A model generated the notes under the pieces. It was not told the origin of the DNA, searched no databases, and saw nothing but the letters and a program-made list of their open reading frames with translations. Shown here piece after piece: positions 44,710 through 56,729 of a DNA stretch of 64,000 bases (position 1 is its first letter; each line of letters begins with the position of its first letter). A program made the position numbers and the translations under genes. Source of the stretch: Endothia cerciana (taxonomy: Eukaryota > Ascomycota > Sordariomycetes > Diaporthales > Cryphonectriaceae); contig JALRMH010000034.1 in assembly GCA_026119935.1 (NCBI GenBank), positions 1-64,000 on the forward strand, read 5' to 3'.

Positions 44710-46253
44710 ATGTACAGGACACCTTCCAAGCCGCGGTCCTCGCGCAAGGCGCCCTTCACCCCGAGCAAGAAGAGGGGCCTGTTCGAGGACGGCCTGTGGC
44801 TGTGTACGCTCTCACCCCCCCTCCCCCTCTCCTTACGCGCACCTGGCTCTCACACCCTCTTCCTCGCCTCCTGCTGACCGTGAGGGACCCCCCTTACCGC
44901 CGTCCAGGCGACTGCACCCCGCGCAGGCCCGCCCTCTGCCTCAAGGTCAAGAAGGACGGCCCCAACAAGGGCAAGACCTTCTACACCTGCGACAAGTGGA
45001 AGTGCAGCTTCTTCCTCTTCGAGCAGGACGCCCAGGCCCGCGAGCGGGAGGCCCTCCTGAGGCACAACTGCCGCTCCGAGAACGGCATCGTCGCGAGGGT
45101 CCAGGCCAAGGGCGAGCCGCCCACGACGCCTTCCTTCGGGGGGAGGAGGACGCCGGCGCCGCCACAGCAGAGGATCTTTAGCGGCATGCCCTCTGCCGCC
45201 CAGAGGAGGGGGAGCATGTCGCAGGACTCGGAGTACCTGAGCTACGACTCCGCAGAGGGGGGGGAGGAGGAGGCCGACGGCAACAGCGACGAGGCGCAGA
45301 GCTTGACCAAGTCACACCCCGGCATGAGCACGGATGCGCAGAACGGCAGCGCGGCGCCGAGCAGCACGCTGAGGAACCTGTCCGGCCCTAAAGGCGCCAG
45401 CGCGCTACCGCCCGGCGGCGCGATGGCCCCCTCGGCGACCCGCACGCCGGCCCTCACCCCCGGGGCCTACCCGCCGCAGACGCCCAGCGCGAAGCGCAAG
45501 TGCGGCGTCTTCCTCGAGGACACCGACGAGGAGTACGGCGGGGACGGGCTCGACGACCCGGACACGGGGCGGCAGCTGGCGCGGGCCGCGGACGAGAGCG
45601 CGCTGAAGCAGAGGAGGGCCTTCGCGACGCCGACCGCGCAGCGGACCGTCGACCGCGGCGGCGGCGTTGACGCCGGGGGAGTGGGAGGGGGGCTTCCGAC
45701 GCCGGTCACCCGCAGCGGCCCGCTGATCGCGGCTGAGGACCGCGACCGCACCGCACGGAAGCTACGCTTCCGGTCGCCCACGCCCGGGGATGCCACCACG
45801 CCCACGCCCTACCGCAAGACCGACGCCTTCCTCTTCCCCGCCACCGCCGACCCGGCCACACCTACTGCAGAACGCAACGCTGCCGCCGCCGCCGCCGCCG
45901 CCGCCGCCGTATCACCATCATCATCACCATCCCCCTTCAAGACGCCCACCGGAGCCGGCGGCACGGACTACCCGCAGATAGCGGACGAGGTGATGGCCCT
46001 CCTCAGCGCGCAGCCCGTCTCCGAGGCCGCGCGGCGCGGCGTGCGGGCGGCCATGGAGCGGCACGAGCTGCGCGTCCGGGGCGTCGTGAAGGGGCGGGAC
46101 GCCGCGAGGGCGGCGCTGGAGGCGCGGGAGGCGCGGATCGCGGAGCTGCAGGCGAGGGTCGTGGGCCTCGAGGACGCGAGGAGGATGGACCGGGAGAACC
46201 TGAGGGAGCTGAGCCGGGGGCTGGTGCAGCTCTCGCATGCTGGTGATGATTGA
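44710..46253 (+). CDS. GRF zinc-finger protein
   Basis: Two exons, 44710-44803 and 44908-46253, with a 104-bp intron (44804-44907; GTACGC donor, GTCCAG acceptor, C-rich). The junction creates WLC-DCTPRRPALCLKVKKDGP, then NKGKTFYTCDKWKCSFFLFE, a GRF zinc ribbon at about residues 32-71. GRF domains bind single-stranded DNA or RNA ends in nucleases, topoisomerase III and DNA-damage proteins. The product is 479 residues. The middle is disordered with acidic (EDTDEEYGGDG) and Pro/Thr-rich parts and a nine-residue alanine tract coded by GCC repeats (about 45880-45910). The last 80 residues (from about 46050) form an Arg/Glu/Ala-rich predicted coiled coil. No catalytic domain is attached, so a DNA- or chromatin-associated adaptor is likely. 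The exact role is unknown. Confidence 0.8.
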
Positions 46254-46831
46254 CGGGGGTGCTTCTGTCGAGTTGGGGGGGGGAAGGGGGGTGCGTTTTG
46301 ATGGATGGTTTTCATTATTATTGTTTATGAGCGCGCGTTATGATCAGGATACCCTTTTCGTCGAGATTTTCACGGACACAAAGTACGGAATATAAATGAG
46401 CATCTGGTTTCGGACTGCAGCCTAGCCAGGGAGAAGGCAAAAAAAACAAAAAGAAAGGAAGAAGGAAAAAAAAAGCATGTATCATCATCAAATCAGGCAG
46501 AACCTCATAACTTCGGCAGACGGACCCAAGATGACAATATTTCTGTTTTCATCATCATTGGGACTGGACATATCAAGCCAATCATGAGAATGCAGCTCAA
46601 ACAAGCTATGTGCCTAGCCTGAGAGAGGCACGAGAAGGTTCAGTAGACCCAGTGATGCTCATCCTCTTTGCGCCGTGGGTATCTCATGCGAGAAATGCAG
46701 GAGTGTGATGGGGCCGCCCAATGCAAAGATGCTGCCCCTACATGTGATATGCTTTACTGTGTGATTTGTTTGTCCCCTCTCCTGTGACGGCCTGGCCACC
46801 AAACCAACCGCTTTGCACCCCCCTACCATAG
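46254..46831. other. Intergenic, convergent
   Basis: About 580 bp between convergent genes, with a G run at about 46275-46290 and A-rich sequence near 46440-46475. It contains both 3' untranslated regions. No gene was seen. Confidence 0.5.
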
Positions 46832-49800
46832 CTACTTAAATGTCCTCGACAGCCTGGAGCCCTTGACGGGGGCCGGAAGGCACCGGAAGAAGTCGTCGCG
46901 TTCTGAGATAAAGTGTCAGTGTTTTTCCTACTGGGTCTAGGGAAATGAATCCAGGGATGTCTCGACTTACGCTCCTCGCCATCGAACAAAACCGTAATGT
47001 CATCGTGCTCTCCAGGAATCTCCGGCATGTCCAGGCAAACAAAGGCCATGTCATCCGTCGGCCTCTCCCCATTCTCAGGAAGGAGAGGCAGAGGGAATTT
47101 GGCGTCATCGATCTTGAGGCCTACCTTGTCACCCTTCTTGATCGCTTCGAAGATGTCGGTCGGCTTGAGCTGGAAGCTCATGCTCTCTCCGTGGTGGAAC
47201 TCCTCAAAGAAGACGAGCACGTGGGTAATGTTGTCTTCTGACTGGACGATCTGCATTCTCGTCTCGGATGCTTCCCATTTCTTGTAGATGGGTACAACCA
47301 TGCGCCGCCGAGCAATAGCAAAGAGTGAAACGACCCCGTCGAAGAGCACCTTGAAGCCCGTCAGGGCCTCTTGGAAATCGTGTAGGTCTCTCTGGCTGGT
47401 GAAGGAGAGTGTGCGGACTGATGGACCGCGGCTGGTGAGCTGCAGAGCCTGAAAGATTTCTCCCGGCAGTTGCTTCGCCACCTGAGATTCCGACAGTGCT
47501 ACAGTAATGTCCTGTTGGGGTGGGCGCAGAATCTGAATTTTTGTCTTCTCTCTGACCGGAAGCCTGATTTTCAGCTCTCCGGGGCCGACATTGACCCTAT
47601 CGGTTATGCTGCCACACTTGAAGTCGATGATGATCCTCAAGCGTTCGGCTAGTACCGTCTCCGGTATTTCGCCTTCCACTTCTTCGTTGATCACCCTGAC
47701 TCTCGACCATGGCAGTTGGGTAAAGACGGGCGCTGGGTCGGATTTCGCGGTCTGGGCGATCGAGAAGCCAGTAACTGGGACCTCGGAGAAGACCTTCTCG
47801 TCCTGTTGGACAAGCGTGCCGATAAGGAGACTGTGGAAGCGAAGGCGCTCGGGCTCATCGTTGAAAGCCATGACCATCCTCCCGGTACTGCCCCCGTCAT
47901 CAAATCTCAAAAGAAGTGCGGGTTCGCTATTCTCGCCCCGCAGAAACCCAAATTGGACGGGTACCTGGGGTAGGTACATATGATTGACGGCACTGAGCAG
48001 CTTCGTCGCTGGACCTGTAACGACGGCAAGGCGGAAGCCGCGGTGATAGACTCTGGGCCCGGTGGGCGAGTTCTCCTTAGCGATCCGCTCGAACAGAGCA
48101 ATCTCACAGCTGAAAACAGACTCCCTTGGGAAGTTCATCGACTTGGGATTCGAGTCGAAGTATTGAAAGCTGCGCAGCTTGGATTTGAAGACGCACTGCT
48201 CCTCCTTTCGCGGCTGAAGCGTTGCAAGCGCTTTCGCGCTGAAGTCTTGCAGGTTCCACAATAGTTTGAAATCTTGAGGCTTGCATCTCACCACCACGAT
48301 AAAGCCACGAGGCAGCTTGAGTTCGAGAGAGCAGTTTTCCGGACGCCACTTGACATCATTCCAAGTTGGGCCACCCTTCTTGTTGCTCTGGACGCGTAGT
48401 TGCACCGATCCATTCTGGCTTGCAAGACAGAAATCGAGGCTCGTCTGCGCCGGTGATCTGGTCACCGAAAGAAAGCAGGGAAAGTGGAACTTCTGGTCCT
48501 CCATCCCCTGCTCCATGAGAAGCAAATCAGCCATGTATCGGCCAAAGCAGAACAGGTCTTTAGTATCACCCAACGGCAGAGCAGCAAGCAGAGGCAGCCT
48601 GGTGAGAGATTGCGATGCTGCGATGGAAGAGCCCCAGGATCCCCACAGCAGCGCGATGATGTCTTGGTTGATGGCTGGATACTCGACCCATATCGTCTTG
48701 TCAATGGTCTGAGGCAAGAAAGGTTCCTCCGGCGGCAGGAAACCGTTCCGCTTCATGGACGAGGACAGTTTCCTCAGCTGCGACACAATAGCCTGGCCCA
48801 CGTCTTGCACTTCAGCATCGACTGGACTGCTCCTGGTGCTCAATAGCCCAGGTAGAACCTCTTCATAAATCCACAAGGCCTTCGCTAGGTCTGCATAAGC
48901 TTGTTGACGGGCCGCCTGAAGCTGACTGGCATGTTGTGCAGTTTGCGGCTGCTCTCTGATGGTTATTTCAAGGGTCATCCTGCCCTTCAGGAACCACCAT
49001 AAAGCTGCCCGGGCGAGATCATCCGGCAGGGATGACATGATGGGTTTGACGGTCTCGGCCTGCAGGCGGAACAGCTCAAACAAGTGCCGTGTCCGTGCAG
49101 TGAAGATTTCCAGGGCGTCGTCGGCCGGTGCCGGCGCCGCTGCAGCGTCTGGCGCGATGTTTCTCTTGTTGGGAGAGTCTCCAAGCCTTGGATCTCGCAC
49201 CGAGGGATGCCGCTGTGCCACGACCGGGGCCGGGCTCCCCTGCAGAGACTGAGAATAGGTGGACGAGGGACTCTGGTCCAGCCGTGGCCGCCTCTGCTGC
49301 AGCTCAGGAGACCCAGCATTGGAAGGCGGCATCGAACCTGGGTTTGTGTCGACAGGGGTTGAGGGGCCAACGACTTGATGTTTGGTTTCTTCCCATTCCT
49401 GTTCATTGCTGGCGCTTGCTGATCTTACGGCTTTTGCGAAAGCCATACCCTCTGCCTGGCGTTGTTTGGCCTGGTTTATCTCGATGAAGGATTTCCTCTT
49501 GTCGTCGTTCGAAACCACGGAGTTGCCCAAGTACTGCGAGGAGGCGGGGTTGCCAGCAGGCACAACAGGCAGGTCGTGAGCGGGAGCCGGAGGCAGAGAA
49601 GCAGGCGGAGGTGGAGGCGGAGGCGGAGGCGGAGGCGGAGGCGGAGGCGGAGGCGGAGGCGGAGATGGGGTGTCCGCAATGGAAGAGTAGCCAGTCTGGG
49701 TTCTTCGGAGCACTGGAGGGACGAAATCGTCCTGTTTTGTGTCCGAGTATGCCCTATCCCTCTCCTGCTGAAGCTGTGCGATCTTCCTCGCTTGTGCAGG

Positions 49801-50259
49801 AGGAGGTGCAGATTGCGCCCTCTTTCGCTTCGCTATCTCCGCGGTAGGAACCGTACACTCGTCTCCCCCATCCCCTATAATCTCGGGGAAGGTGTCGACG
49901 AACCTCACGACAAGCCCCCTCTTGTTTCTGTTTCTTGTGCTCGGGACACGTCCTCGCATGGCAAGAGCCTGCTCTCGTGGCTGCGGGTTCAATTGACGGG
50001 CGTTCGGCTGTGGGTGGTCATTGGCGGGCGTGTTGACATCGAGGGCGTTCGGGTATCGGCGAGCATTGGAGGTGTCCAGCTTAGCCAGCATCTGAGGAGC
50101 GGCGTGCACGACGGGCAGGTTGTCGTGTGGGGAGTTCTGGAAGAAATTGCTCAGGTCGTCATTTCCGGGAGCGACGTCGTTGGGATTCGAGACCTTCCTC
50201 TCGCGACCGAACAGCTTCCCCATGAAGCGGCCTCTCTTGGACTGGCCTTCCGACTCCAT
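46832..50259 (-). CDS. Conserved fungal 1119-residue protein with a long poly-proline tract
   Basis: Exon 1 (46971-50259) joins exon 2 (46832-46902) over a 68-bp intron (46903-46970; GTAAGT...TCTCAG), ending FDGEE-QRDDFFRCLPAPVKGS. Without splicing the frame runs on into an unrelated tail to 46738. The N-terminal 400 residues are disordered: a basic start (KRGRFMGKLFGRERK), KRGLVVRFVDTFPEIIGDGG, a helical QARKIAQLQQERDRAYSD and a run of about 22 prolines coded by GGAGGC repeats on the plus strand (49604-49664). From about residue 390 the protein is folded and well mixed, with several beta-rich PH-like stretches (CSLELKLPRGFIVVVRCKPQ, HRGFRLAVVTGPATKLLSAV). I recognise it as a conserved ascomycete type but cannot name it. 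The poly-proline run suggests SH3, WW or profilin partners and hence cortex or actin work; that is inference. Confidence 0.7.
49604..49664. repeat. GGAGGC hexanucleotide repeat coding poly-proline
   Basis: About ten tandem GGAGGC units on the plus strand read as GCCTCC on the minus strand, giving CCT/CCG/CCC-type proline codons in the frame used. It lies inside the 1119-residue protein gene. Confidence 0.9.
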
Positions 50260-53200
50260 TTCTGCCCCTCGCCGTTCTGGTCCTCTCCGTGTAGGCTCAA
50301 CAGTCGAGACGGGAGGAAAAGCTGTTCGAACAACAGGATGACCGGCGTGCCTGTCAGACAGGGGCTGGGAGCATTATACTCCCGCGGCACAGAAGCAGGG
50401 AGGTATCTCGGGAGGGACGTGTGGCCTGCTGTACGGCGGTAGAGGATCTGGTGCAACGCGATCGTGATCCAAGGGAGGGTGAATTGGCGGTGATGGTGTC
50501 TGGTGGAGAGGGTCCAAAGGGGGGGCGCAATCGTTGTCGAGGTCTGGGTCAAGAACTGTCCGTCTCTGCGTCGGCCGTTAATGCCCTACGAGAACCTTAT
50601 GCCATGCTTGCTCTCCCGTCCAGGAGTCGACGTTGCAGAGGGAGGGTCGTTTCAGCAACAGCTGGGGTGGTTGGCCTGCAGGACGCGAGAGACCCCTGAG
50701 GCCGACGCCAGAAGGCCCATTGATGGGGTAGACGGTTGACCCCCGGCCCCCACTATCCATCCACCCCCCTCCACAGGGTCTCGGTGCGCTACCGCATAGC
50801 ACATACCATACTTGGGTAGCACTATGTACAGTAAGTAGTACTTTGTTTTATACAGTACTCACCCGCCTACCAGGTGGCCTGGGGGATCAATATCTTGGCA
50901 GCGCGTGAGGGCCAGAACCTTCCTCAACGTCGGTCCCTAAACGACCTGTGCTACAGGTCCCGCCTTTCATCCCATCACACCAGCCATTGCCGCATTTCTG
51001 CGTCAACATGCAGGTACATAGGAGGAGAGGTACGCCGCAGGCCACGCGCCACAGCAGGGGCTCCAGCTCCTGCTGACGACTCATTGTCACCGAGAACCTT
51101 GCCAGGTGCCAAGCTGAACGACCCCCTGAGTGTGGGGTCGACCTTATCATATGCATATAAGGCCGGTATCTCTGCACTTGTGTTCAACAGCCTCGTCTCA
51201 TCCTTGCATCCTGCACATTGCCAGCTACTGCCACCGGCCCTGTCCCTCGTGAGCCTGCACAAGCAGGTCTCTGCTCATCTGTGTCGAGAACCCCAAGAGC
51301 ACAACCAACTCCATTGGGCGGCCACCCGCGGGCTCGGGGACGTGGCGCTCGAGCCAGCCCGAACCCATCCATCTTGCAGATTTTAGATGACACGCCATCG
51401 AGATTACGGCTACGTCCCTCATTTCACACCATGATAGCGAGAACGCTCACCTCCTCGCTAGTCCTTAGCCCGGGGGCGCGCGGTCGAGACTGGGCTTGGC
51501 GCCGAAACTGAGTGCTGACGGCCGCAGAGTATCTCGAGCCCACAAGGGGCCCATCTTGATAAAGTTTCTCCCACAGGGGGCTATCCCGCAGCTCATCTAA
51601 GCCCGAGAGAATACATTCCGCAGAGCTTGGCGATGTGTTTTGCCGCGGGCAACCTGCGCTGGCGAATCATTCTGCGGCTGCCCCTCTAGGGTCACTTACC
51701 GGGAATAAAGCCGCATCATCTGCCCGTTGGGAAACGAAGCGTGTCTCGCCAGCCACGCGTCGCAGCGCAGAGTCAACCTCATTCATCATCACACCGCCCG
51801 GCGGCGGGGATTTACTTCGAGGTGCTTGGTTTTGAACGAAGAGAAGGGGGCGGCCCGTTCCGCCCATGTTGTCAGAGAGAGAAAACGACCGGGCGGCCGG
51901 GCCAAGTAACCCGCGGATTCGTGTATTGGTGCTGGACTTTACTTTTCAGCCCGAGGCGGGATGCCCTCTCTTTGTTTCGTTTGTGAGTTTCAAAGAGACG
52001 TCATCTCGCTGGACCGCCCCCCGACCCCCTTGACGGCCTGCCGCCATGAGCAATGGTGGACTGTAGACGAATCAAAGTGACGTGGGGGTTCCACGGCGAC
52101 GAATGGACATGGTTGGTGGTTTTCGACATGGTCTTAAGCTGAGAACCTTTTGGGGTGTTGTGGTCAGAATTCTGCTTCAGTGGGAGGTTTCCTGCTGCAG
52201 AATGTCTCCGTACTATGGTAGCCATCGTGGCGGTCTTGACTTGTAGTATGTCAGTTCTTGTTGCTGGGACCTGTTGGACCCAGACGTCACTGGCCCTCAA
52301 AGTCCTTCAAGGGTTCATGTGGTGTTTGACGGTGGGCGCCACCTGCCTGCATGTGGCTGTCCTATTTTGTACTGGCTTAGGCTGCCTCCACCACGAGCCC
52401 AGTTGCTGCCCACCCGGCGTCTGACAAGGGGTAGTTGGCTGCATTGAAGGCGTCCAAAGACGAGGATCGGAGACAGCCTTTCTTTTCCTTGACCTCTGTG
52501 ACCCCGTCCACGAGACTATGAACCCCTGGCCAGGTGATCGAATAGACACTATCCTGGCCGGCCTGGGGCGTAGATGGAAAGGGGGAATTCTTGGGGACCG
52601 GATTCTAGTACACAATATAGACCCACGTTGCTGCCGTGCAGGTGTTCGCTGGCTGTCATAAGGCGCTAGGGGTTGAGAAGAAATCCGACAACACGGTAAG
52701 CAGCTGGCGGGGTCGGGGGGTCGGGGAAGTTACCACAGTACCTACTATGGTACTATAGTGTGGTGTGAACCCAGCCTAATGCTGTGCGGAAGTGGGCAGC
52801 AATGGCCTCCGCACACAGCCACTGCCAAGCAAGCAAAGCACCAAGCATCACCTGCGAGCATCTAGCATCGGGACAAGAGTGACAGGGATGGGCTGGCTGG
52901 CGGGCTGGCTGGCTGGCTGGCTGGCTGACAGACAGACAGGCGGAGCAACGTCATGGGCGGTAAGTGGAGGTAGGTCCCTAAAATGCAGCTTGGTGCCCCG
53001 CCAACTGCCGATTACGATACGCTGGGGGGAGCAGAAAGCCTCCTTCTACTATTACTCTCCGTCCGTCCGTCAGTCAGTCAGTCAGTCAGTCGGGCTAGGC
53101 TGAACGTCCGCCTTACCTAACTACATCATATCAACCAGACCATTGCTTCCGGCTCCCCCTGTGCTACCTTTCCCTCCTTTTCATTCTTACCCAACCTCCT

Positions 53201-53465
53201 CGACACCGCGACTCGCCCAGGCGTGTAGCATATCTCCCCCCCCCACCTCTTGGCCTCTGACTCCACCTCATATCCCAACAAAAGGGCCTTACCAAGCCGT
53301 GCTTGCTGCTTTATTATGACCATGATGGGCCTTGTGTCCGGCCGCCGCCGGGCCACATCGGCTGCTAGTGCGTAACAAAGATGCCTATGTCTTCCCTCCG
53401 TTTGTCCTGGCGTACCGCGCGGAGAGCTGACGCGACCTTTCCATGTCCTAGGCAGCCGGGGATCC
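50260..53465. other. Long intergenic region
   Basis: 3.2 kb between divergent genes, the poly-proline protein (minus) and the oxysterol-binding protein (plus). It holds tetranucleotide repeats at 52891-52939 and 53061-53091. Overlapping open frames on both strands lack motifs. An 89-codon frame at 52155-52424 with a hydrophobic middle looks fortuitous. No RNA gene was recognised. Confidence 0.4.
52891..53091. repeat. (GGCT)n, (GACA)n and (GTCA)n tetranucleotide repeats
   Basis: GGCT units with one GCGG interruption at 52891-52926 run into GACA units (to about 52939). A separate CCGT then CAGT series occupies 53061-53091. Both lie in the OSBP upstream region, about 375-575 bp before its start. 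Confidence 0.9.
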
Positions 53466-55266
53466 ATGGACGAGGGCAGAGGCGACGGAGGCGACGATGA
53501 CACTCAGGTCGTTGAGCCTGACCAGGGCAACGTGCTCTCCCACATCATCTCCCAGCTCAGACCTGGTGCCGACCTCAGCAGGGTGACCCTTCCCACCTTC
53601 ATCCTCGAGCCGCGGAGCATGCTGGAGCGCATAACGAAGTAGATCCCGCCCTGCCCGAAGTCCCCGAGCGTTCCCAGGCTGACCAGTCCCTACAAAGTTT
53701 TATGAGCCACCCTGAGATGCTCCTGCCGATACCCGAGATCGACGACCCTGTCGAGAGATTCGTGTCCGTCGTCAAATTCTACCTCAGTGGCTGGCACATT
53801 CGTCCCCCGGGAGTCAAGAAACCACTGAATCCCATCCTCGGCGAGATCTTCACCTGCTACTGGGACCTTCCAGACAAGACACGAGCGTACTACATCTCCG
53901 AACAGACCTCCCACCACCCCCCGAAATCGAGCTACTTCTACATGGTCCCTGAGCACTACATCAGAGTTGACGGCACCCTGAAGCCGAAGAGCAAGTTTCT
54001 CGGGAACTCGGCAGCAAGTTTGATGGAGGGCACCGCCGTCCTCACCTTCTTGAATCGGGGCAAGGATCCTGAGAAGGGAGAGCGCTAGTGAGTACAGACC
54101 AAGAATTATCTACAGGCTCTCGGGGCTAACAGTCTTGCAGTCACCTGACACAGCCGAACATGTACGCAAGAGGGATCCTCTTCGGTAAGATGAAGTACGA
54201 ATTGGGAGACCACAGCTTTGTCCGGTGCCCCGAGACCGGCCTCGTGGCGGACTTGGAATTCAAGACGAAGGGATGGGTTGGAGGCATGTACAATGCCATC
54301 GGCGGTACCATTAAGAATGAGAAGACGGGCGAGGCGCTGTACGAGCTCTCTGGGCTGTGGAGCGATGAGATGTTCGTCAAGGACCTAAAGGTATGCCGTT
54401 ACATACTTCAGGTGCTACATATTCGCTCCGGCGCTGACCACTTCATAGACTGGTCATAAGGAGATGTTCTTCAACGCACACCGCTCGAGGTCAACGCCTC
54501 CACAGGTCAGGCCTATACAGGAACAGGAGGAGGGGGAGTCGCAGAAGCTGTGGCAGAAGACTGCACAGGCCGTCAAGGACAGGAACCACGAACTCGCTAC
54601 CGACGAAAAGACAAAGATCGAGGATGCGCAACGGGACGAGGCCGCGAAGAGGGCTCAAGATGGAGTCGAGTGGCACCCACGACTGTTTAGAAGGGTCAAT
54701 GGTGGACCGGGCGGCCCCGAAGAAGGGGAGGAAGATCTGGAGTGGATCATCAACGCGCAGATGTGAGGATGCCCTGGTTTCCGGAGAAGCACTTGAGCAC
54801 CAGCACTGACCGCCCCGCCAGCGAGCCCTCTGATCCCAAAAAATGTGCCGAACAGGTTCTGGCGATCTACCCGATCCTTCCCGGACAGAAAGCGCGCAGT
54901 GTGAACGCAATCCCCCCAAGGCCAGCCGACAACAAACCAGCCCAGAGCAAACCAGCCCAGAGCAAACCAGCCCAGAGCAAACCAGCCCAGAGCAAACCAG
55001 CCCCCGCGCAGCCAGCCCATGATGACCTGATAGACTTCGGCCAAGACGACAGCTCAGCAGAACCTGCAAGGCCGGCCGCGGTTCCCTCCTCAGGTGAACC
55101 TAGGGTGGAGAGCACTGGGGAGATCTCGGAATTGTTGAAGAGCACAGGCAAGCCCCCTGAGGGACCACTCATCGATTTTCACAACGACCTAAAGAATGAC
55201 ATACCCAACATTACGCGGTCAGACACAACGGAGTCAAATGATTTTTTTGTGGACGCGAAGGAGTAG
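53466..55266 (+). CDS. Oxysterol-binding protein, short (Osh4/Kes1-like) type
   Basis: A soluble lipid-transfer protein carrying sterol or phosphoinositide between ER/Golgi and other membranes. Five exons: 53466-53638, 53698-54087, 54141-54390, 54449-54762 and 54822-55266. All four introns are 53-59 bp. Junctions restore ERIT-NFMSHPEMLLPI, GERY-HLTQPNMYARGI, KDLK-TGHKEMFF and NAQI-EPSDPKK. The product is 523 residues. The family fingerprint appears as EQTSHHPPKSSYFY from about residue 126 (usually EQVSHHPP), with PLNPILGE before it and GILFGKMKYELGD after. There is no PH or ankyrin domain. The C-terminal 130 residues are disordered and carry four exact KPAQS pentapeptides, then HDDLIDFG and PPEGPLIDFHNDL. 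DLIDFG-like clusters in tails of this family could be trafficking or ER-contact motifs; FFAT identity is not evident. Confidence 0.92.
54934..55002 (+). repeat. 15-bp tandem repeat in the OSBP coding region
   Basis: Four perfect copies of AAACCAGCCCAGAGC (54934-54993) plus a partial fifth encode KPAQS units in the disordered tail. Perfect identity indicates recent slippage. Confidence 0.95.
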
Positions 55267-55942
55267 GTAGAGTGGCGCAGACCCTGAGCGACTGGAATGG
55301 CGCGAGTGAGCATACATGGAAAGACGGAGAGCCGCAACAACACCTGCGTAGACCACGGAATACGAGGACGGCGTCAGTGGTGGTAATATCAAGGGCCGGA
55401 ACGGGGCATTACATTGTCTTCGCTTTATCTCCTTTCCAAAGAAAAACATGGGAGAAATTCTGATGTCTCTTCTTCATTGGGAATATGCTATTGAGAAACC
55501 CGCTACCTAGCCATGCCCTTATTACATGCCAGAGACCTCTCGCGTGCCTCCCTGATTCTCCCGCCAGACCGACGCCGAACGCCCACACTTCCCTAATGCT
55601 ATCCTCGAGCCATGGTCTCGATGTCCTTCACGAATCTGTCTCCCAGGAGAGCAGCTCTCGAGTCGCAAGAACTCTGCAACTTCCGCCGTGACAGAAACAG
55701 AAACGCCACCGAGCTGCCAGTATCTTTGCTCGTGGCTCCTTCAGTGTTTCACCAGCCGCCGGAAGCCCTCTGTAGTAATCCGATCCTCTGGGCAACCATC
55801 TACGTGAACACTGGCCGTCATGATCCAATGTTGCAGGCGGCGGGGGGGGGGGAGGGGTGTGGGGGCTGTACGAGGCCGATGAGCCCTCGAGACCGGCATA
55901 GCCCTTCCACGAGGAGCCCAACTGCGAACCCTGCGCAGGTTT
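55267..55942. other. Intergenic, convergent OSBP/U2AF35
   Basis: About 680 bp between two convergent genes with a G run at about 55841-55852 (C on the U2AF35 strand). No gene is visible. Confidence 0.5.
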
Positions 55943-56729
55943 CTAGTATCTCCGCCTTGTGGGCTCCGGGCTGGGACTCCTCGTGGGGCTCTTGATGTCC
56001 CTGCCGCCCTCCTTGAGCCACTTCTTAGTGGCGAGAGTCAACTCGCGGTCGAGCTCGTCACCGGGGTTCTTGCGGTGGATGAAGTTGCAGAAACCGCCCC
56101 TGACGCAGCCCTCGCCGCTGTTGAGGCGGCAGCAGGCCTCGCGGAAGTCGGTGACTGGGCTCAGCTCGCAGTAGATGGGCCTGGCGGCGTACCAGCGGGA
56201 GTTGAGGTCGTCGCAGGCCTTCTGGGCCGACTCCTCGTACTTGAAGCGGGCGTAGACGTTGCCGATCAGGTGGTCGTTGTTGTTGTCGCAGACGACGAGC
56301 TCCTCGAGCTCGCCGTACTTGCACATCTCGCACCAGACGTCCTCGTAGAAGGCGTCGAAGTGGTTCTGGAGCTGCGAGGGGTTCATGCGGTTCTTGGGGT
56401 CGAACGCGGGGTTCTGGTACAGGTTCGGCATCAGGATCGTCTGGCTGTAGGAGGGCTTGACGTGCTTGCGCGAGCAGCGGTCGCCGTGGCGGCAGGCGCC
56501 GATCTTGTAGTAGAAGGAGCAGTTGACCTATCCCGCAGGGGCGTATGTTAGCACCTCTGCCTGTTTGCTGGCTGCGCTGCGATGAGGAAGGCATATGTAC
56601 TATGGTGCACGGGGGTGGGTGCTGCGAGGGGGTTGGAGGACCTCGCGACAGAGAGGTAGGAGATGCGAAAGGAACCGCACTGACCTTGTCCTGCTCGGTA
56701 CCGAAGATACTTGCTAGATACGAAGCCAT
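55943..56729 (-). CDS. U2 snRNP auxiliary factor small subunit, U2AF35
   Basis: The splicing factor that reads the AG at 3' splice sites. Exon 1 (56685-56729, 15 codons, MASYLASIFGTEQDK) and exon 2 (55943-56527) are joined over a 157-bp intron (56528-56684; GTCAGT donor, GATAG acceptor) to give DK-VNCSFYYKIGACRHGD. The protein is 209 residues. Order of domains: CCCH zinc finger 1 (about 18-37), an atypical U2AF-homology RRM (about 45-145, with NHFDAFYEDVWCEMCKYGEL and NVYARFKYEESAQKACDDLN), CCCH zinc finger 2 (CCRLNSGEGCVRGGFCNFIH, about 150-170), then a short RS-like tail (SPTRSPSPEPTRRRY) as in fission yeast. The call is secure; partner U2AF59/65 is not in the window. Confidence 0.95.

Noticed and set aside
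50874..51386. A 170-codon plus-strand frame in the long spacer
   Set aside because: It starts at a non-ATG codon, has no domain and overlaps equally long antisense frames.
52155..52424. Possible small hydrophobic Cys-containing protein
   Set aside because: No ATG in a good context and no signal-peptide structure; hydrophobicity stems from T/G-rich sequence.
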